Counted from the first letter of the stretch, positions 8,343 to 17,516 are shown. The stretch: 64,000 nucleotides of DNA from Candidatus Levyibacteriota bacterium (GCA_016186625.1 JACPLG010000003.1:24744-88743), one strand, 5' to 3'. Notes: a model not told the origin generated them from the sequence alone. Translations and numbers: made by a program.

Positions 8343-8939
8343 ATGGATAAAGCTTTTGCGCATTTTAAAAAAGTTGACTCCGCTCTTTATGAAATCGCAC
8401 TTCAAGTTGAGCTAAAAGAACTTGTCAAACCAGAAGATCCTTTTGTTGATTTGGTTGAGTCAATTATTAATCAGCAGTTATCAGATAAAGCAGCCGCATC
8501 GATATTTGGAAGATTCAAAAAATTATTTCCCCGCGAACAAATAAGTCCCGAAAAACTTCTCAAATTATCAGATCAAAAAATAAGAAAAGCCGGTATTTCT
8601 TTCAGCAAAATAAAATACATAAAAGGAATCGCGAAGGAAATAAAAGATAATAAATTAAATCTAATATCTCTCGAAGGTTTAGCTGATGAAGAAGTTATAA
8701 ATGAACTAACTAAACTTAAAGGAGTAGGACAGTGGACTGCAGAAATGTTTTTAATGTTCACTCTAGGAAGAAAAGATGTTTTTTCAACTGGTGATTTAGG
8801 ACTTCAGAATGCTATGATCAAACTATATAAACTTAAAAACAAACCCAACCGAGAAAAAATTTTGGAAATTTCTTCTAAATGGTCGCCATACAGAACTATT
8901 GCCAGTCGAATCCTCTGGAAGAGTCTTGAGCTTAAATAA
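8343..8939 (+). CDS. DNA-3-methyladenine glycosylase II-like (HhH-GPD)
   Basis: A 198-aa HhH-GPD protein. The helix-hairpin-helix is LKGVGQWTAEMFLMF (about residues 124-138) and the catalytic Asp lies in VFSTGDLGLQNA about 13 residues later, the AlkA arrangement. The early motif SIINQQLSDKAA is also typical of AlkA/MAG proteins. It would excise alkylated purines from DNA. It lacks the N-terminal TBP-like domain of E. coli AlkA, as the short bacterial forms do. It starts 2 nt after the regulator stop, so the two are probably one transcript. Confidence 0.9.
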   Translation: MDKAFAHFKKVDSALYEIALQVELKELVKPEDPFVDLVESIINQQLSDKAAASIFGRFKKLFPREQISPEKLLKLSDQKIRKAGISFSKIKYIKGIAKEIKDNKLNLISLEGLADEEVINELTKLKGVGQWTAEMFLMFTLGRKDVFSTGDLGLQNAMIKLYKLKNKPNREKILEISSKWSPYRTIASRILWKSLELK

Positions 8940-8946
8940 CCAACTA

Positions 8947-9621
8947 TCAAACTAGCTCCCAGACGTTAAGGTCACCATTTTTAAGAGGGATTTCACCCTT
9001 CCAGCCTTTTACAACCATATCTGCAACCGCTCCCGGATCTGCACCTGTTTGAAAATTCCACATTTCGGTCTTCACAGCGCCCGGTGAAACACTAAAAATT
9101 TTAAGATCCGGATACTCAAGCGCCAAACTTTTGGTGAAACCGATCACTCCGAACTTCGTCGCACAATATACGCTTCTTCCGGGGTAGGGGATATGTCCTG
9201 CGCGGCTGGAAATATTAATTATTCCTTCTTTAATCTGCGGAAGAGCGGCACAAGTCATTTTAATCATCCCTTCAAGATTTGTCCTTAGTTGGTTTTCTAT
9301 CTCTTCAAATGTTTCTTGCTCAAATTTCTCCCAGCCTATTACCCCTGCATTATTAATTAATATATCAATATGACCAAATTTCTCTTCGGTTTTAGTGATA
9401 GCGTCCTTAATACTTGTATCTTCTTTAATATTTAATTTAACTACCAAAACTTCAGGGGAGCCAAGCTGAGCGCATTTGTCTGCCACTTTTTGCGCGCCCG
9501 CACCATCACTGTTATAAGTAACAACTATTCTTGCTTTTTCTTTGGCAAAAGCATAGGCAATTGCTTCTCCAATACCTTTGCTTGCGCCTGTTATTAAGAC
9601 AATTTTATTTGATAAATCCAT
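8947..9621 (-). CDS. SDR family oxidoreductase
   Basis: A 224-aa short-chain dehydrogenase. The NAD(P)-binding motif is TGASKGIG near the N-terminus, NNAG follows at about 90, and the catalytic Ser (IINISSRAG) and YxxxK (YCATK) are present. The substrate cannot be told; FabG-like carbonyl reduction is the nearest general description. Its ATG shares one base with the stop of the upstream PEBP gene (TAATG), so the pair is translationally coupled. Confidence 0.9.
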   Translation of the reverse strand: MDLSNKIVLITGASKGIGEAIAYAFAKEKARIVVTYNSDGAGAQKVADKCAQLGSPEVLVVKLNIKEDTSIKDAITKTEEKFGHIDILINNAGVIGWEKFEQETFEEIENQLRTNLEGMIKMTCAALPQIKEGIINISSRAGHIPYPGRSVYCATKFGVIGFTKSLALEYPDLKIFSVSPGAVKTEMWNFQTGADPGAVADMVVKGWKGEIPLKNGDLNVWELV

Positions 9622-10064
9622 TAATTACCTCTTTGGTAAGTTCCCACAAGCTGCGCTTTATCAATAATGCTCCCATCTATCTCTCTTTCCAACTCTTCAC
9701 GGCTAATATTTGGGGTTATATTTAACTTTCTGTTGAGCGCATAAATCTTAAAATAATAATGGTGCATGCCAGTTGGAGGACACGGAGGAAAATAGCCAAC
9801 TCTACCCCCGCTGTTTAAACCCTGGATTGCTCCTTCAGGAACCCCTCCTTCTGGAATTTCTTTGATTTGGGGAGAAATGTTCCACATCATCCAGTGTGTG
9901 AAAGTACCATTTGGAGCGTCCGGATCATCCATTATTAGGGCTAGGCTTTGTGCATTGGCAGGAGTTTCCAAGATATCCAGATGAGGATTTATATTATCTC
10001 CATCGCATGTATAAATTGTGGGAATTATTTGATTTTCCGAAAAAACAGGACTTTTTATTTTCAT
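9621..10064 (-). CDS. YbhB/YbcL family PEBP-like protein
   Basis: A 147-aa phosphatidylethanolamine-binding-protein homologue of the bacterial YbhB/YbcL type. The ligand-pocket motif DDPDAPNGTFTHWMMWNI and the downstream GYFPPCPPTGMHHYYFKIYAL are intact. Bacterial members have no settled biochemical role. No signal peptide is visible, so it is probably cytosolic. It forms a two-gene operon with the SDR gene. Confidence 0.92.
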   Translation of the reverse strand: MKIKSPVFSENQIIPTIYTCDGDNINPHLDILETPANAQSLALIMDDPDAPNGTFTHWMMWNISPQIKEIPEGGVPEGAIQGLNSGGRVGYFPPCPPTGMHHYYFKIYALNRKLNITPNISREELEREIDGSIIDKAQLVGTYQRGN

Positions 10065-10084
10065 AGTTCGATTTTCCTCACTGA

Positions 10085-10140
10085 TCTCTTCGAGTCCGAG
10101 CCCTCAGAGTCGAGGACCTGAGCGGAGTCGAACGGATCAT
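10085..10140. repeat. Hairpin-forming dispersed repeat (CTGAGCGGAGTCGAA type)
   Basis: TTCGAGTCCGAG and CTGAGCGGAGTCGAA form an imperfect inverted repeat. The right arm belongs to the same sequence family as the in-frame insert of infB at about 19945-19970. It lies between divergent genes. Confidence 0.6.
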
Positions 10141-10160
10141 GATTTAATTTTAACCCTTAA

Positions 10161-10811
10161 ATCAAAAAAAGCAAGCTAATAATAATTCTCCTTGGTGCAG
10201 GAGGAGTTTTTTTATATAGCAGAAATAGTTCGCAGGAGCTTCAGCCAAATACGACAACCTCCGAAACTTCGCAAAATACACAATCAAGCTTAGGTAATAC
10301 TCTTACATCACTTCTTAAATCTGGGAAAACTCAGCAGTGCAGTTTTTCTTATACAGATGCTGATGGGAGCTCCTCGCAGGGCGTTGCTTACATGTCGGGA
10401 AATAAAATGCGAACTAATGTCATAATTACCTCCGATAACAAGCAATCAAACATTTATGTAATTAGGGATGGTGATACCAACTATATTTGGGGGTCTGAAT
10501 TTCCTGATAATTCCGGGATTAAAATGACATTGAACTTAGATGAATTTGAAACTAGCGAGGACTCCAAAAAATATTTTGACCCAACAAGAAAAGTAGATTA
10601 TAAATGCAACGCCTGGACTGCTAACACAGCTATTTTTATCCCCCCATCAAACATTAAATTTTCCGACCTCTCGGAAATGATCCAGAGTATGATGAAGGTG
10701 TCTGTCACACCAACCAGTCTCCAAACATCGCCATCAGCTTCAAACTGCAGTATTTGCAATTCCTTAACAGGGGAGGCAAAAGACGCTTGTTTGCAACAGC
10801 TTGGCTGCTAA
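10161..10811 (+). CDS. Anchored or secreted hypothetical protein without a canonical start codon
   Basis: The frame is open from the codon after a TAA at 10158 to the stop at 10811. It begins with a clear signal-anchor (KKSKLIIILLGAGGVFLY), then a Ser/Thr/Gln-rich linker, a compact domain, and a Cys-rich end (NCSICNSLTGEAKDACLQQ). The first ATG is at 10392, inside the folded part, and there is no in-frame ATG, GTG or TTG before it. Either a rare start (ATC at 10161, ATA or ATT soon after) is used, or a base is wrong or missing near the run of seven A at 10164-10170. Function unknown. Confidence 0.6.
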   Translation: MKKSKLIIILLGAGGVFLYSRNSSQELQPNTTTSETSQNTQSSLGNTLTSLLKSGKTQQCSFSYTDADGSSSQGVAYMSGNKMRTNVIITSDNKQSNIYVIRDGDTNYIWGSEFPDNSGIKMTLNLDEFETSEDSKKYFDPTRKVDYKCNAWTANTAIFIPPSNIKFSDLSEMIQSMMKVSVTPTSLQTSPSASNCSICNSLTGEAKDACLQQLGC

Positions 10812-10846
10812 GTCCTTATTTGACTCTCATTTAAAAATCGTGTTAA

Positions 10847-10852
10847 TATAAA
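10847..10852 (+). promoter_or_regulatory. -10 box 6 nt before a TTG start
   Basis: TATAAA, then TAGGTA, then TTG. An upstream TTGACT at about 10821 could serve as the -35 box. The arrangement implies a leaderless mRNA. Confidence 0.45.
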
Positions 10853-10858
10853 TAGGTA

Positions 10859-11347
10859 TTGAGAAAAAATCCGCTAATTCTTCTGGCAATTTTAATCCCT
10901 ACAGTAATTATAGCAATTTTGCTAGCATTTAATTTTACTGGGCGAAGTGTTAATCCCTTTGCCTCTCCGACTCCATTCCCAACCATTGCTTCGGATTCCG
11001 AAACAATATCTGATTCTATTACAACTGCTCCGGCTTCATCTGAAAATATTGAAATTCTATCGCCTCGCTCAGGAGACACTGTTGGGTCAGGCTTTGCTGT
11101 CAAAGGAAATGCCCGTACTTTTGAAAGTAATGTTGTAATTAGATTACTGGACTCAGAAGGCAATGTTTTAATTGAAACATATACTACTGCAAACGCGCCG
11201 GACGCAGGGCAATTTGGCCCCTTTGAAAAAGTACTGGAGTTTCAAACAGATGATTCAGCCGGAACTTTAGATGTTTTCCAATACAGCGCAAAAGACGGCT
11301 CAGAAATTGACAAAGTCACAATCCCTGTCATTTTTAAGAAAAACTAA
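10859..11347 (+). CDS. Gmad2-type immunoglobulin-like domain protein
   Basis: A 162-aa protein with an N-terminal membrane anchor (ILLAILIPTVIIAILLAF), a Pro/Ser/Thr linker, and a C-terminal beta-sandwich from about residue 65. The domain starts IEILSPRSGDTVGSGFAVKGNARTFE, the signature of the Gmad2 family found in sporulation and other surface proteins. It is probably an outer-face domain of unknown binding partner. The start is TTG, chosen because no ATG precedes the anchor. The 3' end overlaps the convergent RNase J gene by 4 nt. Confidence 0.75.
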   Translation: MRKNPLILLAILIPTVIIAILLAFNFTGRSVNPFASPTPFPTIASDSETISDSITTAPASSENIEILSPRSGDTVGSGFAVKGNARTFESNVVIRLLDSEGNVLIETYTTANAPDAGQFGPFEKVLEFQTDDSAGTLDVFQYSAKDGSEIDKVTIPVIFKKN

Positions 11348-12999
11348 ACCTCAATAACTACCGGGAGGACCAGAGGGCGACGTTTGAGTTTTTTAACTAA
11401 AAACTTTTCAGCAATATTTCCTATTGTTCTTCTCATGTAAGTCCAATCAGTCACTTTATTCTTCTTAGGTTTTAAATTATTTCTTATTTCCGCTGACAAA
11501 CCGTTAATCAGCTCATTAACTTCCATGCCTGAAAATCCTCTGACAATAATGTTTGGCCGCTCCACCAAGCCCCCATATGTGTCTATTTCACAAAGAACAA
11601 TTACTACTCCCTCTTTTGAAATTTTCTCCCTATCTCTGAGAACAAACGTATCAACCTCCTCACCTGATACTTGGTCAACATAGACATTTTGTAAATGAAT
11701 TTTATTGCCGAGTCTGGCACTGTCTTTTGTGAACGAAATTTCTTGTCCGTCATCCGCAAGCAAAACGTTCTTTTCCGAAAATCCATTTTTAATAGCTAGA
11801 TTTTTATACGCTATCATATGTTTATACGTCCCCCCAATTGGCAAAACGAAGTTTGGCCTGGTTAGCGCCATCATCAAAGACAAATCATTCTGACTTCCGT
11901 GTCCTGAAACATGAATTTGTTCTGAAATATCACTATAAATTACCCTGGCGCCAAGTTTTGCAATATCATCAATAAGAGCATTTATTGCTTCTTCATTTCC
12001 GGGAATTGGATCTGATGAAAATACAACTGCGTCTTTTGAAGTTAGGCTAATATCCCGGTGATCCCCATTTGCAATTCTTGACAGAGCCGAGCCTTCCTGC
12101 CCTTGACTGCCTGCAACTAATAAAACTACTTGTTTATCATTGTAATTTCTGATCTGTTTCAAATCTATTTCCATGTCCCTGTCTATTTTCATATATCCCA
12201 GGCTTACTCCCACTTCCATTGCTTTTATAAGTGAGCGGCCAACAAAGCAAACTTTGCGGTTCAAGCTCTTGGCAGCATCAAGCGCTTGATTAAGGCGGGA
12301 AATGTTAGATGAATAAGTGGTAAAAATAAATTTTCCAGAAGTTGCTCTCATTTCTTCATATATTGTTTCTGCAATTTCATGCTCGGACGCAGTAAAACCG
12401 GGGCGTTCCGATCCTAGACAATCAGACATAAGACACAGCACCCCCTCATCTGTTTTTCTGACGATTTTTGAAAAATCCGTTTTCTTTCCATCATATGGGG
12501 TAAAATCAAATTTAAAGTCTGACCCATGATAGATATTTCCTGCAGGAGTTTTTATAAAAATGTTTGAAGTGTCCGGCACTGAATGGGTAATTCTAATAAA
12601 TGAAATTAGGAAATTTCCAAGTAAAATATCTTTGTCATAGTTAATACTTACTACTTTTTTCGAAATTCCAAATTCTTTGAGTTTTTCATTGGCAAAAGCT
12701 GCAGCAAGAGGGGGCGCAAATATTTCAAATTTACCTCGCAGTTGCGGGAGAATATAGGGAAGTGCTCCCATGTGATCTTCATGCCCGTGTGTTATTGCAA
12801 TGCCAACAATTTTTTTATTTGGATTTTTTGTAAAATAAGTTGTATCCGGAAGCACCAGATCAACTCCTAGCATTGTCTCATCTGCAAACCCCAAACCGCA
12901 GTCTACGATCAAAATTTCATTTTTGTATTCATAAAGATGCATGTTTTTAGTAACATTTGCTACTCCGCCAAGTGAAATATATTTTAAAGTATTATCCAT
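11344..12999 (-). CDS. rnj: Ribonuclease J
   Basis: A 551-aa metallo-beta-lactamase/beta-CASP ribonuclease. The metal-binding motif THGHEDHMGALPY lies at about residues 69-81, later motifs are NIYHGSDFKFD and VFSSDPIPGNE, and the beta-CASP motif C region is HVSGHGSQNDL. The C-terminal domain ends in basic residues. RNase J degrades and matures RNA by endo- and 5'-exonucleolytic cleavage. The gene starts 2 nt after the stop of the Lon-like ATPase gene, so the two are co-transcribed. Confidence 0.95.
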   Translation of the reverse strand: MDNTLKYISLGGVANVTKNMHLYEYKNEILIVDCGLGFADETMLGVDLVLPDTTYFTKNPNKKIVGIAITHGHEDHMGALPYILPQLRGKFEIFAPPLAAAFANEKLKEFGISKKVVSINYDKDILLGNFLISFIRITHSVPDTSNIFIKTPAGNIYHGSDFKFDFTPYDGKKTDFSKIVRKTDEGVLCLMSDCLGSERPGFTASEHEIAETIYEEMRATSGKFIFTTYSSNISRLNQALDAAKSLNRKVCFVGRSLIKAMEVGVSLGYMKIDRDMEIDLKQIRNYNDKQVVLLVAGSQGQEGSALSRIANGDHRDISLTSKDAVVFSSDPIPGNEEAINALIDDIAKLGARVIYSDISEQIHVSGHGSQNDLSLMMALTRPNFVLPIGGTYKHMIAYKNLAIKNGFSEKNVLLADDGQEISFTKDSARLGNKIHLQNVYVDQVSGEEVDTFVLRDREKISKEGVVIVLCEIDTYGGLVERPNIIVRGFSGMEVNELINGLSAEIRNNLKPKKNKVTDWTYMRRTIGNIAEKFLVKKLKRRPLVLPVVIEV

Positions 13000-13001
13000 A
13001 A

Positions 13002-14060
13002 TCAGTTTAAGAGAAATTGTGAAATGTTCTTAGAATTAAGTGTAACTTGGGTATTGGCTCCAATTTTGCCTTCAACAATTAGACGTGCAACTTTTCTGCA
13101 AATTCCTTCAATTGTGCGCTCAAGAGTTCTTATTCCAGAATCATATCCAAGTGGTCTAATAATAATTGGCCAGGTATTATCTTCAATTTTTACTATGTTT
13201 GGAGGAAGTCCGCAAGCTTTCGCAATTTTGGGAAAAAGAAAATTTTTCCCAATCATAAATTTTTCTTCGTCGCTATAGGACGGCATTTGTATAATTTCCA
13301 GCCTATCCAGTACTGCTGTTGCAATATTTGTTGTATTATTTGCAGTTGCAATAAATAAGATCCTGGATAAATCAACCGGATAATCAATGTAATGATCAGT
13401 AAATGCCTGGTTTTGCTCAGGGTCCAAAAGCTCAACTAAAACTCCCATAATATCTGCTCGGGCATCCTCTGTTACGCGATCCAGCTCATCTAAAAGAATC
13501 ACGCAGTTTTTTGATTTTGTATGTATCATTTTTTTAATAATTTGTCCCGGTTCTGCATCTGCAAAAAGGCGAGACTGACCTCTCAAATCCCTAACATCTC
13601 CCATTCCCCCCAAAGGGACTCTTTCAAAATTTCTTCCAAGGCTTTGAGCAATTGAAGCTGCCAATGTTGTTTTCCCTGTTCCAACTAGCCCCACCAAACA
13701 GATAATCGGGGCACGATTGCCCTTCTGTCCATTCTTAAGATTTAGAATAAGGGAAGCTAAATATTCTAAAATTCTGTCTTTTACATCTTGCAGTCCATAA
13801 TGATTTTTATCAAGCATTTGCTTTGCGAAGCTTAGGTCTAAATTGTCTTTTGTTTCAGCTTCAAATGGAATTTGAGAAATTACATTAAGATAATTTGCAA
13901 CACTTTCTAAATTACTGTAAGTTCCCCCTTGTCTAAGCGATATTTTTAAAATATTAATCATTCCTTTTGCTTTTTCCAAAAGTTCCGGCGGAAACCGGGC
14001 GGAATTTATTTTCTGGTCTAGAAGTTTGATTTGATTATCTAAGTCCTGGGCAGAATCCAT
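13002..14060 (-). CDS. Lon-type AAA+ ATPase lacking the protease domain
   Basis: A 352-aa protein that matches only the helical neck and AAA+ module of Lon. YGLQDVKDRILEYLA precedes the Walker A motif CLVGLVGTGKTTLA (about residues 121-134), then Lon-type VPLGGMGDVRDLRGQSR and the Walker B region CVILLDELDRV. The sequence stops after the sensor-2 region (RPLGYDSGIRTLERTIEGICRKVARLIV). There is no LON substrate domain in front and no Ser-Lys protease domain behind. It cannot be a protease alone and may unfold substrates or act with a partner. It is co-transcribed with RNase J. Confidence 0.85.
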   Translation of the reverse strand: MDSAQDLDNQIKLLDQKINSARFPPELLEKAKGMINILKISLRQGGTYSNLESVANYLNVISQIPFEAETKDNLDLSFAKQMLDKNHYGLQDVKDRILEYLASLILNLKNGQKGNRAPIICLVGLVGTGKTTLAASIAQSLGRNFERVPLGGMGDVRDLRGQSRLFADAEPGQIIKKMIHTKSKNCVILLDELDRVTEDARADIMGVLVELLDPEQNQAFTDHYIDYPVDLSRILFIATANNTTNIATAVLDRLEIIQMPSYSDEEKFMIGKNFLFPKIAKACGLPPNIVKIEDNTWPIIIRPLGYDSGIRTLERTIEGICRKVARLIVEGKIGANTQVTLNSKNISQFLLN

Positions 14061-14068
14061 ATATTAAT

Positions 14069-14104
14069 ATTACCAGTTAATAGATACTAGATACTAGTTA
14101 TTAG
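14069..14104. repeat. Low-complexity ACTAG/ATTAG array
   Basis: Repeating words such as ATAGATACTAG fill this gap and recur at 14636-14661, 30291-30330 and 32240-32280. No coding potential is seen. Confidence 0.5.
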
Positions 14105-14608
14105 TTAAAAAAATCGAACTGATCTGTATTTACCATCACCCAATACACCTTCATCAATTTGTTTTATGTCGGCAAAGTTCCCGTCATCTCCAACAGCAAA
14201 AAAAGTTTTGTCGCTATCGCTAATTCCTTTTAATAACTTTATAAAGGGGCTGTATATTCTAGCACCTTGAATTTGATATATCACTTCATCGCGGTCTTTA
14301 AATTCAACAATCCAACCAACATTCCAAAATTTACGGTAATTTTTTGCTTCCAGAATAATATATTTTTTCCATCCACCAAGCAAGGGTATGTGATAAAAAG
14401 GGAAACCTTTAACTGAGTGTCTTGATGGATCATCTCCTGTTATCTTTACAATCTTGTTCTTCGGTACTTTAATTGATGGATAGTTTCTCATGTGCCATCT
14501 ATGTGTTTCTTGGGGAAGTTCAAGTTTAAAACCACAAAGAATCCACATCAAAGGAAAAAGTAAATAGTCGAATACTCTAAAATATGCTGGCACTTTCTGT
14601 ATTTTCAT
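14105..14608 (-). CDS. Hypothetical protein (167 aa)
   Basis: I do not recognise this protein. It is basic and rich in aromatic residues, with one hydrophobic patch near the N-terminus (YLLFPLMWILCGFKL), then a probable beta-rich domain containing KITGDDPSRHSVKGFPFYH and WIVEFKDRDEVIYQIQGARIY. It could be peripheral to the membrane. I chose the ATG at 14608. The longer frame begins at a TTG that overlaps a TATACT box (about 14619-14624), which fits better as the promoter. It lies alone between pnp and the Lon-like gene. Confidence 0.55.
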   Translation of the reverse strand: MKIQKVPAYFRVFDYLLFPLMWILCGFKLELPQETHRWHMRNYPSIKVPKNKIVKITGDDPSRHSVKGFPFYHIPLLGGWKKYIILEAKNYRKFWNVGWIVEFKDRDEVIYQIQGARIYSPFIKLLKGISDSDKTFFAVGDDGNFADIKQIDEGVLGDGKYRSVRFF

Positions 14609-14661
14609 TTCCAAAATGGAGTATAGCAAAATAAACTAATTACTAGTCTCTAGTCTCTAGT

Positions 14662-17028
14662 CTAGTAGCGGGTTTTCTTAAACGGCCTGGGTCCTCGGTC
14701 TCTTCGGAATTTTTCTTCTCGCTCGCGTCTGAATTGCATTGCCAGTGGGTGCTCCGATCTTCCACCTCTTAGATCGTCATGTCTGGGTCCTCTCATTGGT
14801 CTTCCTCCCGAAGGCTGATATGAAGGTCTTGATCGAGGATGATAAGGCCTGTCTTCTCCTCTGTCTCCGCGATTGTCAAACCCGCCTCGATCCGAGCCTC
14901 CACGATCTCCGCCGCTCGGCGCGTCTTTGTCCGAACCAAACTTCATGGAAAGATTAATTCTTCCCTGCTCGTCAATTTCAATAACGCGAACCTTAACTTT
15001 GTCGCCTATATTAACTATATCAGCAGGATTTTTAACAAAATCATCGGACATTTGGGAAACGTGCACCATACCTTCTTTACCTGGTAAGAATTCTACAAAT
15101 GCTCCAAAAGGAAGCATTCTTTTTACTTCTCCTTCAAAAATTTCTCCGGGACTAACTTCGCGCATCATATTTTTTACCCAATCATAAGCTTTTTGGACTG
15201 CTTCTTGATCAATTCCTGAAACAGTTACTGTCCCGTCATCTTCAACATCAACCTCTGCTCCTGTCTGGGCAATAATATTCTTTATAGTTTTTCCGCCTGG
15301 ACCAATTAGCTCTCCGATTTTATCAACCGGAATTTTGATTGTTTCAATTTTTGGAGCAAACTCTGAAATATTTTCCCTAGGAGCGGGAATGGTTGCTTTC
15401 ATAACCTCTAAAATTTGAAGCCGAGCTGCTTTTGCTCTTTCAAAAATATTTTTTATTTGCTCAATTGTTAGTCCTGGTATTTTTACATCGAGCTGGATTG
15501 CCGTTACTCCGGTATCAGTTCCGGCAACTTTAAAATCCATATCTCCTGAAAAATCTTCAAGGCCAATTATATCTGTGAGAAGTTCGTATGACTTCCCATC
15601 AGACATCATTCCAATTGAAATTCCGGCAACTGGTTTTTTAATAGGAACTCCTGCATCCATTAAAGCTAGGGTTGAGCCGCATACGGAAGCCTGAGAACTT
15701 GACCCGTTTTGGGAAAGAACTTCTGAAACAACGCGAATTGTATACGGAAAATCTGTTTGCGATGGAACAACTGCTTCAAGAGCTCTTTCTGCCAAGGCTC
15801 CGTGTCCTATCTCACGTCTTGTTGGTACACCTACACGCCCTGTCTGACCAAAAGAGTAAGGAAGCCCTGAGTAATGATGAATGTATCTTTTTGATTCCTC
15901 GCCCTCGGCAGACTCTATCAACTGCTCAAGCCTTGGAGATCCCAGAGTAACAACAGATAAAGCTTGCGTTATTCCTCTTTGAAATAAGGCAGATCCATGA
16001 GTTCTAGGCAGGATTCCTACCTTTATTTCAATTGGGCGAATTTCATCCATTTTTCGGGAGTCCGGTCTTTTTTTCTTAGTCAAAATATTGCTTCTAATTA
16101 TTTTAAACATTACTTTTTCCAGAGCCTGGGCAACTGTTTTTTTATCAATTTCAGAGGTTGAATCTTTTACTTTTACGCTGTCATAAATTTTATCTATAAC
16201 AGCCCCTGTCTCATCTCCTCCGCTTTCTTTATTTACTCTTGAATCAATTAAACCTTGAACTTCTTCTTTGTAGGATTTTTCTACGAGAGCTATCATTTCA
16301 TGAAGATCCTCTTCCTGGGGAATTGGTAATTTTGTTTGTCCCGACTTTTTTATTAGTTCTTCTATCCCCGCAATTATTTTTTGATTCTCCAAGTAAGCTT
16401 TTTCTATTGCTTCTATCAAGATTTGCTCTTCTATTTGGTTGGCTCCTGCCTCAATCATTACTGTTTTATCTTTTGATTGAGAGACTACCAAATCAAGTTC
16501 TGAAAATTCCTGCTCGCTTCCCGGATTTATAATGCAGGCTGTTTCTCCATTTCCTTTCTCTTTAACACACCCAACTCTTACGGCACCAATTGGCCCGTTC
16601 CACGGAATTCTTGATGTTGACAGCGCTGCGGAGACTGCGTTTAAAGCCACGATATCAGGTTCATTTTCTCCATCAACAGAAAGAACAGTCACAATTACTT
16701 GAACTTCGTTTTTAAATGCTTTGGGAAATAACGGACGGACAGAGCGATCAATTAGGCGTCCCGCCAAAATTGCCTCATCAGAGGGGCGTCCTTCTCGCTT
16801 TACCCAGCGCGAACCTTTAATTTTCCCACCTGCATATAGCCGTTCTACGTATTCTACTGAAAGCGGAAAATAATCCAGATCCGTCTCTCCTCCTTCAACA
16901 ACTGTTGCAAGAACAACCGTATCTCCAAGCCGGCCCAAAACTGAAGATGTTGCTTGCGCAGCTAAATCTCCCGTCTCAAAGGTTAATTTTTTACCTGCTA
17001 ATTCTAACTCCACTGAGGCTTTTTTCAT
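14662..17028 (-). CDS. pnp: Polyribonucleotide nucleotidyltransferase
   Basis: A 788-aa PNPase with all expected parts: two RNase PH-like domains (about 1-210 and 315-545) joined by a helical domain, a KH domain (IPVDKIGELIGPGGKTIKN, about 560), an S1 domain (GEVKRMLPFGAFVEFLPGKEG), and a long Arg/Gly-rich tail of about 80 residues. PNPase degrades RNA 3' to 5' by phosphorolysis. The RGG-like tail (repeats such as GGDRGGSDRGG) is longer than in E. coli PNPase and may bind RNA. It follows rpsO, the classic bacterial gene order. Confidence 0.97.
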   Translation of the reverse strand: MKKASVELELAGKKLTFETGDLAAQATSSVLGRLGDTVVLATVVEGGETDLDYFPLSVEYVERLYAGGKIKGSRWVKREGRPSDEAILAGRLIDRSVRPLFPKAFKNEVQVIVTVLSVDGENEPDIVALNAVSAALSTSRIPWNGPIGAVRVGCVKEKGNGETACIINPGSEQEFSELDLVVSQSKDKTVMIEAGANQIEEQILIEAIEKAYLENQKIIAGIEELIKKSGQTKLPIPQEEDLHEMIALVEKSYKEEVQGLIDSRVNKESGGDETGAVIDKIYDSVKVKDSTSEIDKKTVAQALEKVMFKIIRSNILTKKKRPDSRKMDEIRPIEIKVGILPRTHGSALFQRGITQALSVVTLGSPRLEQLIESAEGEESKRYIHHYSGLPYSFGQTGRVGVPTRREIGHGALAERALEAVVPSQTDFPYTIRVVSEVLSQNGSSSQASVCGSTLALMDAGVPIKKPVAGISIGMMSDGKSYELLTDIIGLEDFSGDMDFKVAGTDTGVTAIQLDVKIPGLTIEQIKNIFERAKAARLQILEVMKATIPAPRENISEFAPKIETIKIPVDKIGELIGPGGKTIKNIIAQTGAEVDVEDDGTVTVSGIDQEAVQKAYDWVKNMMREVSPGEIFEGEVKRMLPFGAFVEFLPGKEGMVHVSQMSDDFVKNPADIVNIGDKVKVRVIEIDEQGRINLSMKFGSDKDAPSGGDRGGSDRGGFDNRGDRGEDRPYHPRSRPSYQPSGGRPMRGPRHDDLRGGRSEHPLAMQFRREREEKFRRDRGPRPFKKTRY

Positions 17029-17204
17029 TAATATCTAATCTTTCTTTCGTAACTCATTATCAAGAAGCGTTCGGGGGTTTATCACTTATTCTACAGTCCG
17101 AACAATATTGTTAAATGGTTACATGGCTAAATCTTTAATCGTTTTCAATTAACTATTTAGCTATGTATCTATTCTTCCCTTATAGCTATTTTAGCTTTTT
17201 ATTC

Positions 17205-17474
17205 TTAATCTTTCAATCCTACTTTTTTAGTAATTTCTGACGATCTTGCTTTATCTACTTTTAATAAAAAATTAAGTAGCCTTCTTCTTTTTGCAATCAT
17301 TGATAAAAGTCCGCGCCTTGAATGAACATCATGGCTGTGTGCTTTCAAATGATCCGTCAATTTTTCAATGCGGGTTGTTAAAAGCGCAATCTGAACTTCA
17401 GGACTTCCCGTATCTCCTTTTACTGTTTGAAATTTCTTAATTATTTCTTGCTTTTGCGAAGTTGTAAGTGGCAT
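17205..17474 (-). CDS. rpsO: 30S ribosomal protein S15
   Basis: An 89-aa S15 of normal length with the family motifs TGSPEVQIALLTTRIEKLTDHLK and DVHSRRGLLSMIAKRRRLLNFL. S15 binds the central domain of 16S rRNA early in assembly. It has its own promoter (TATAAT at 17517-17522). The start is ATG at 17474 with a weak AAGG upstream. It is followed by pnp after about 175 nt. Confidence 0.97.
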   Translation of the reverse strand: MPLTTSQKQEIIKKFQTVKGDTGSPEVQIALLTTRIEKLTDHLKAHSHDVHSRRGLLSMIAKRRRLLNFLLKVDKARSSEITKKVGLKD

Positions 17475-17516
17475 ACCTTATTAATTTAAAATTTCAAATT
17501 TCAAATTCTTTTGTGT

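Noticed and set aside
13002..14060. SAQD at the N-terminus of the Lon-like protein as another FDSAQDK repeat
   Set aside because: The DNA (GATTCTGCCCAGGACTTAG) shares only part of the element and has no hairpin; chance resemblance is likely.
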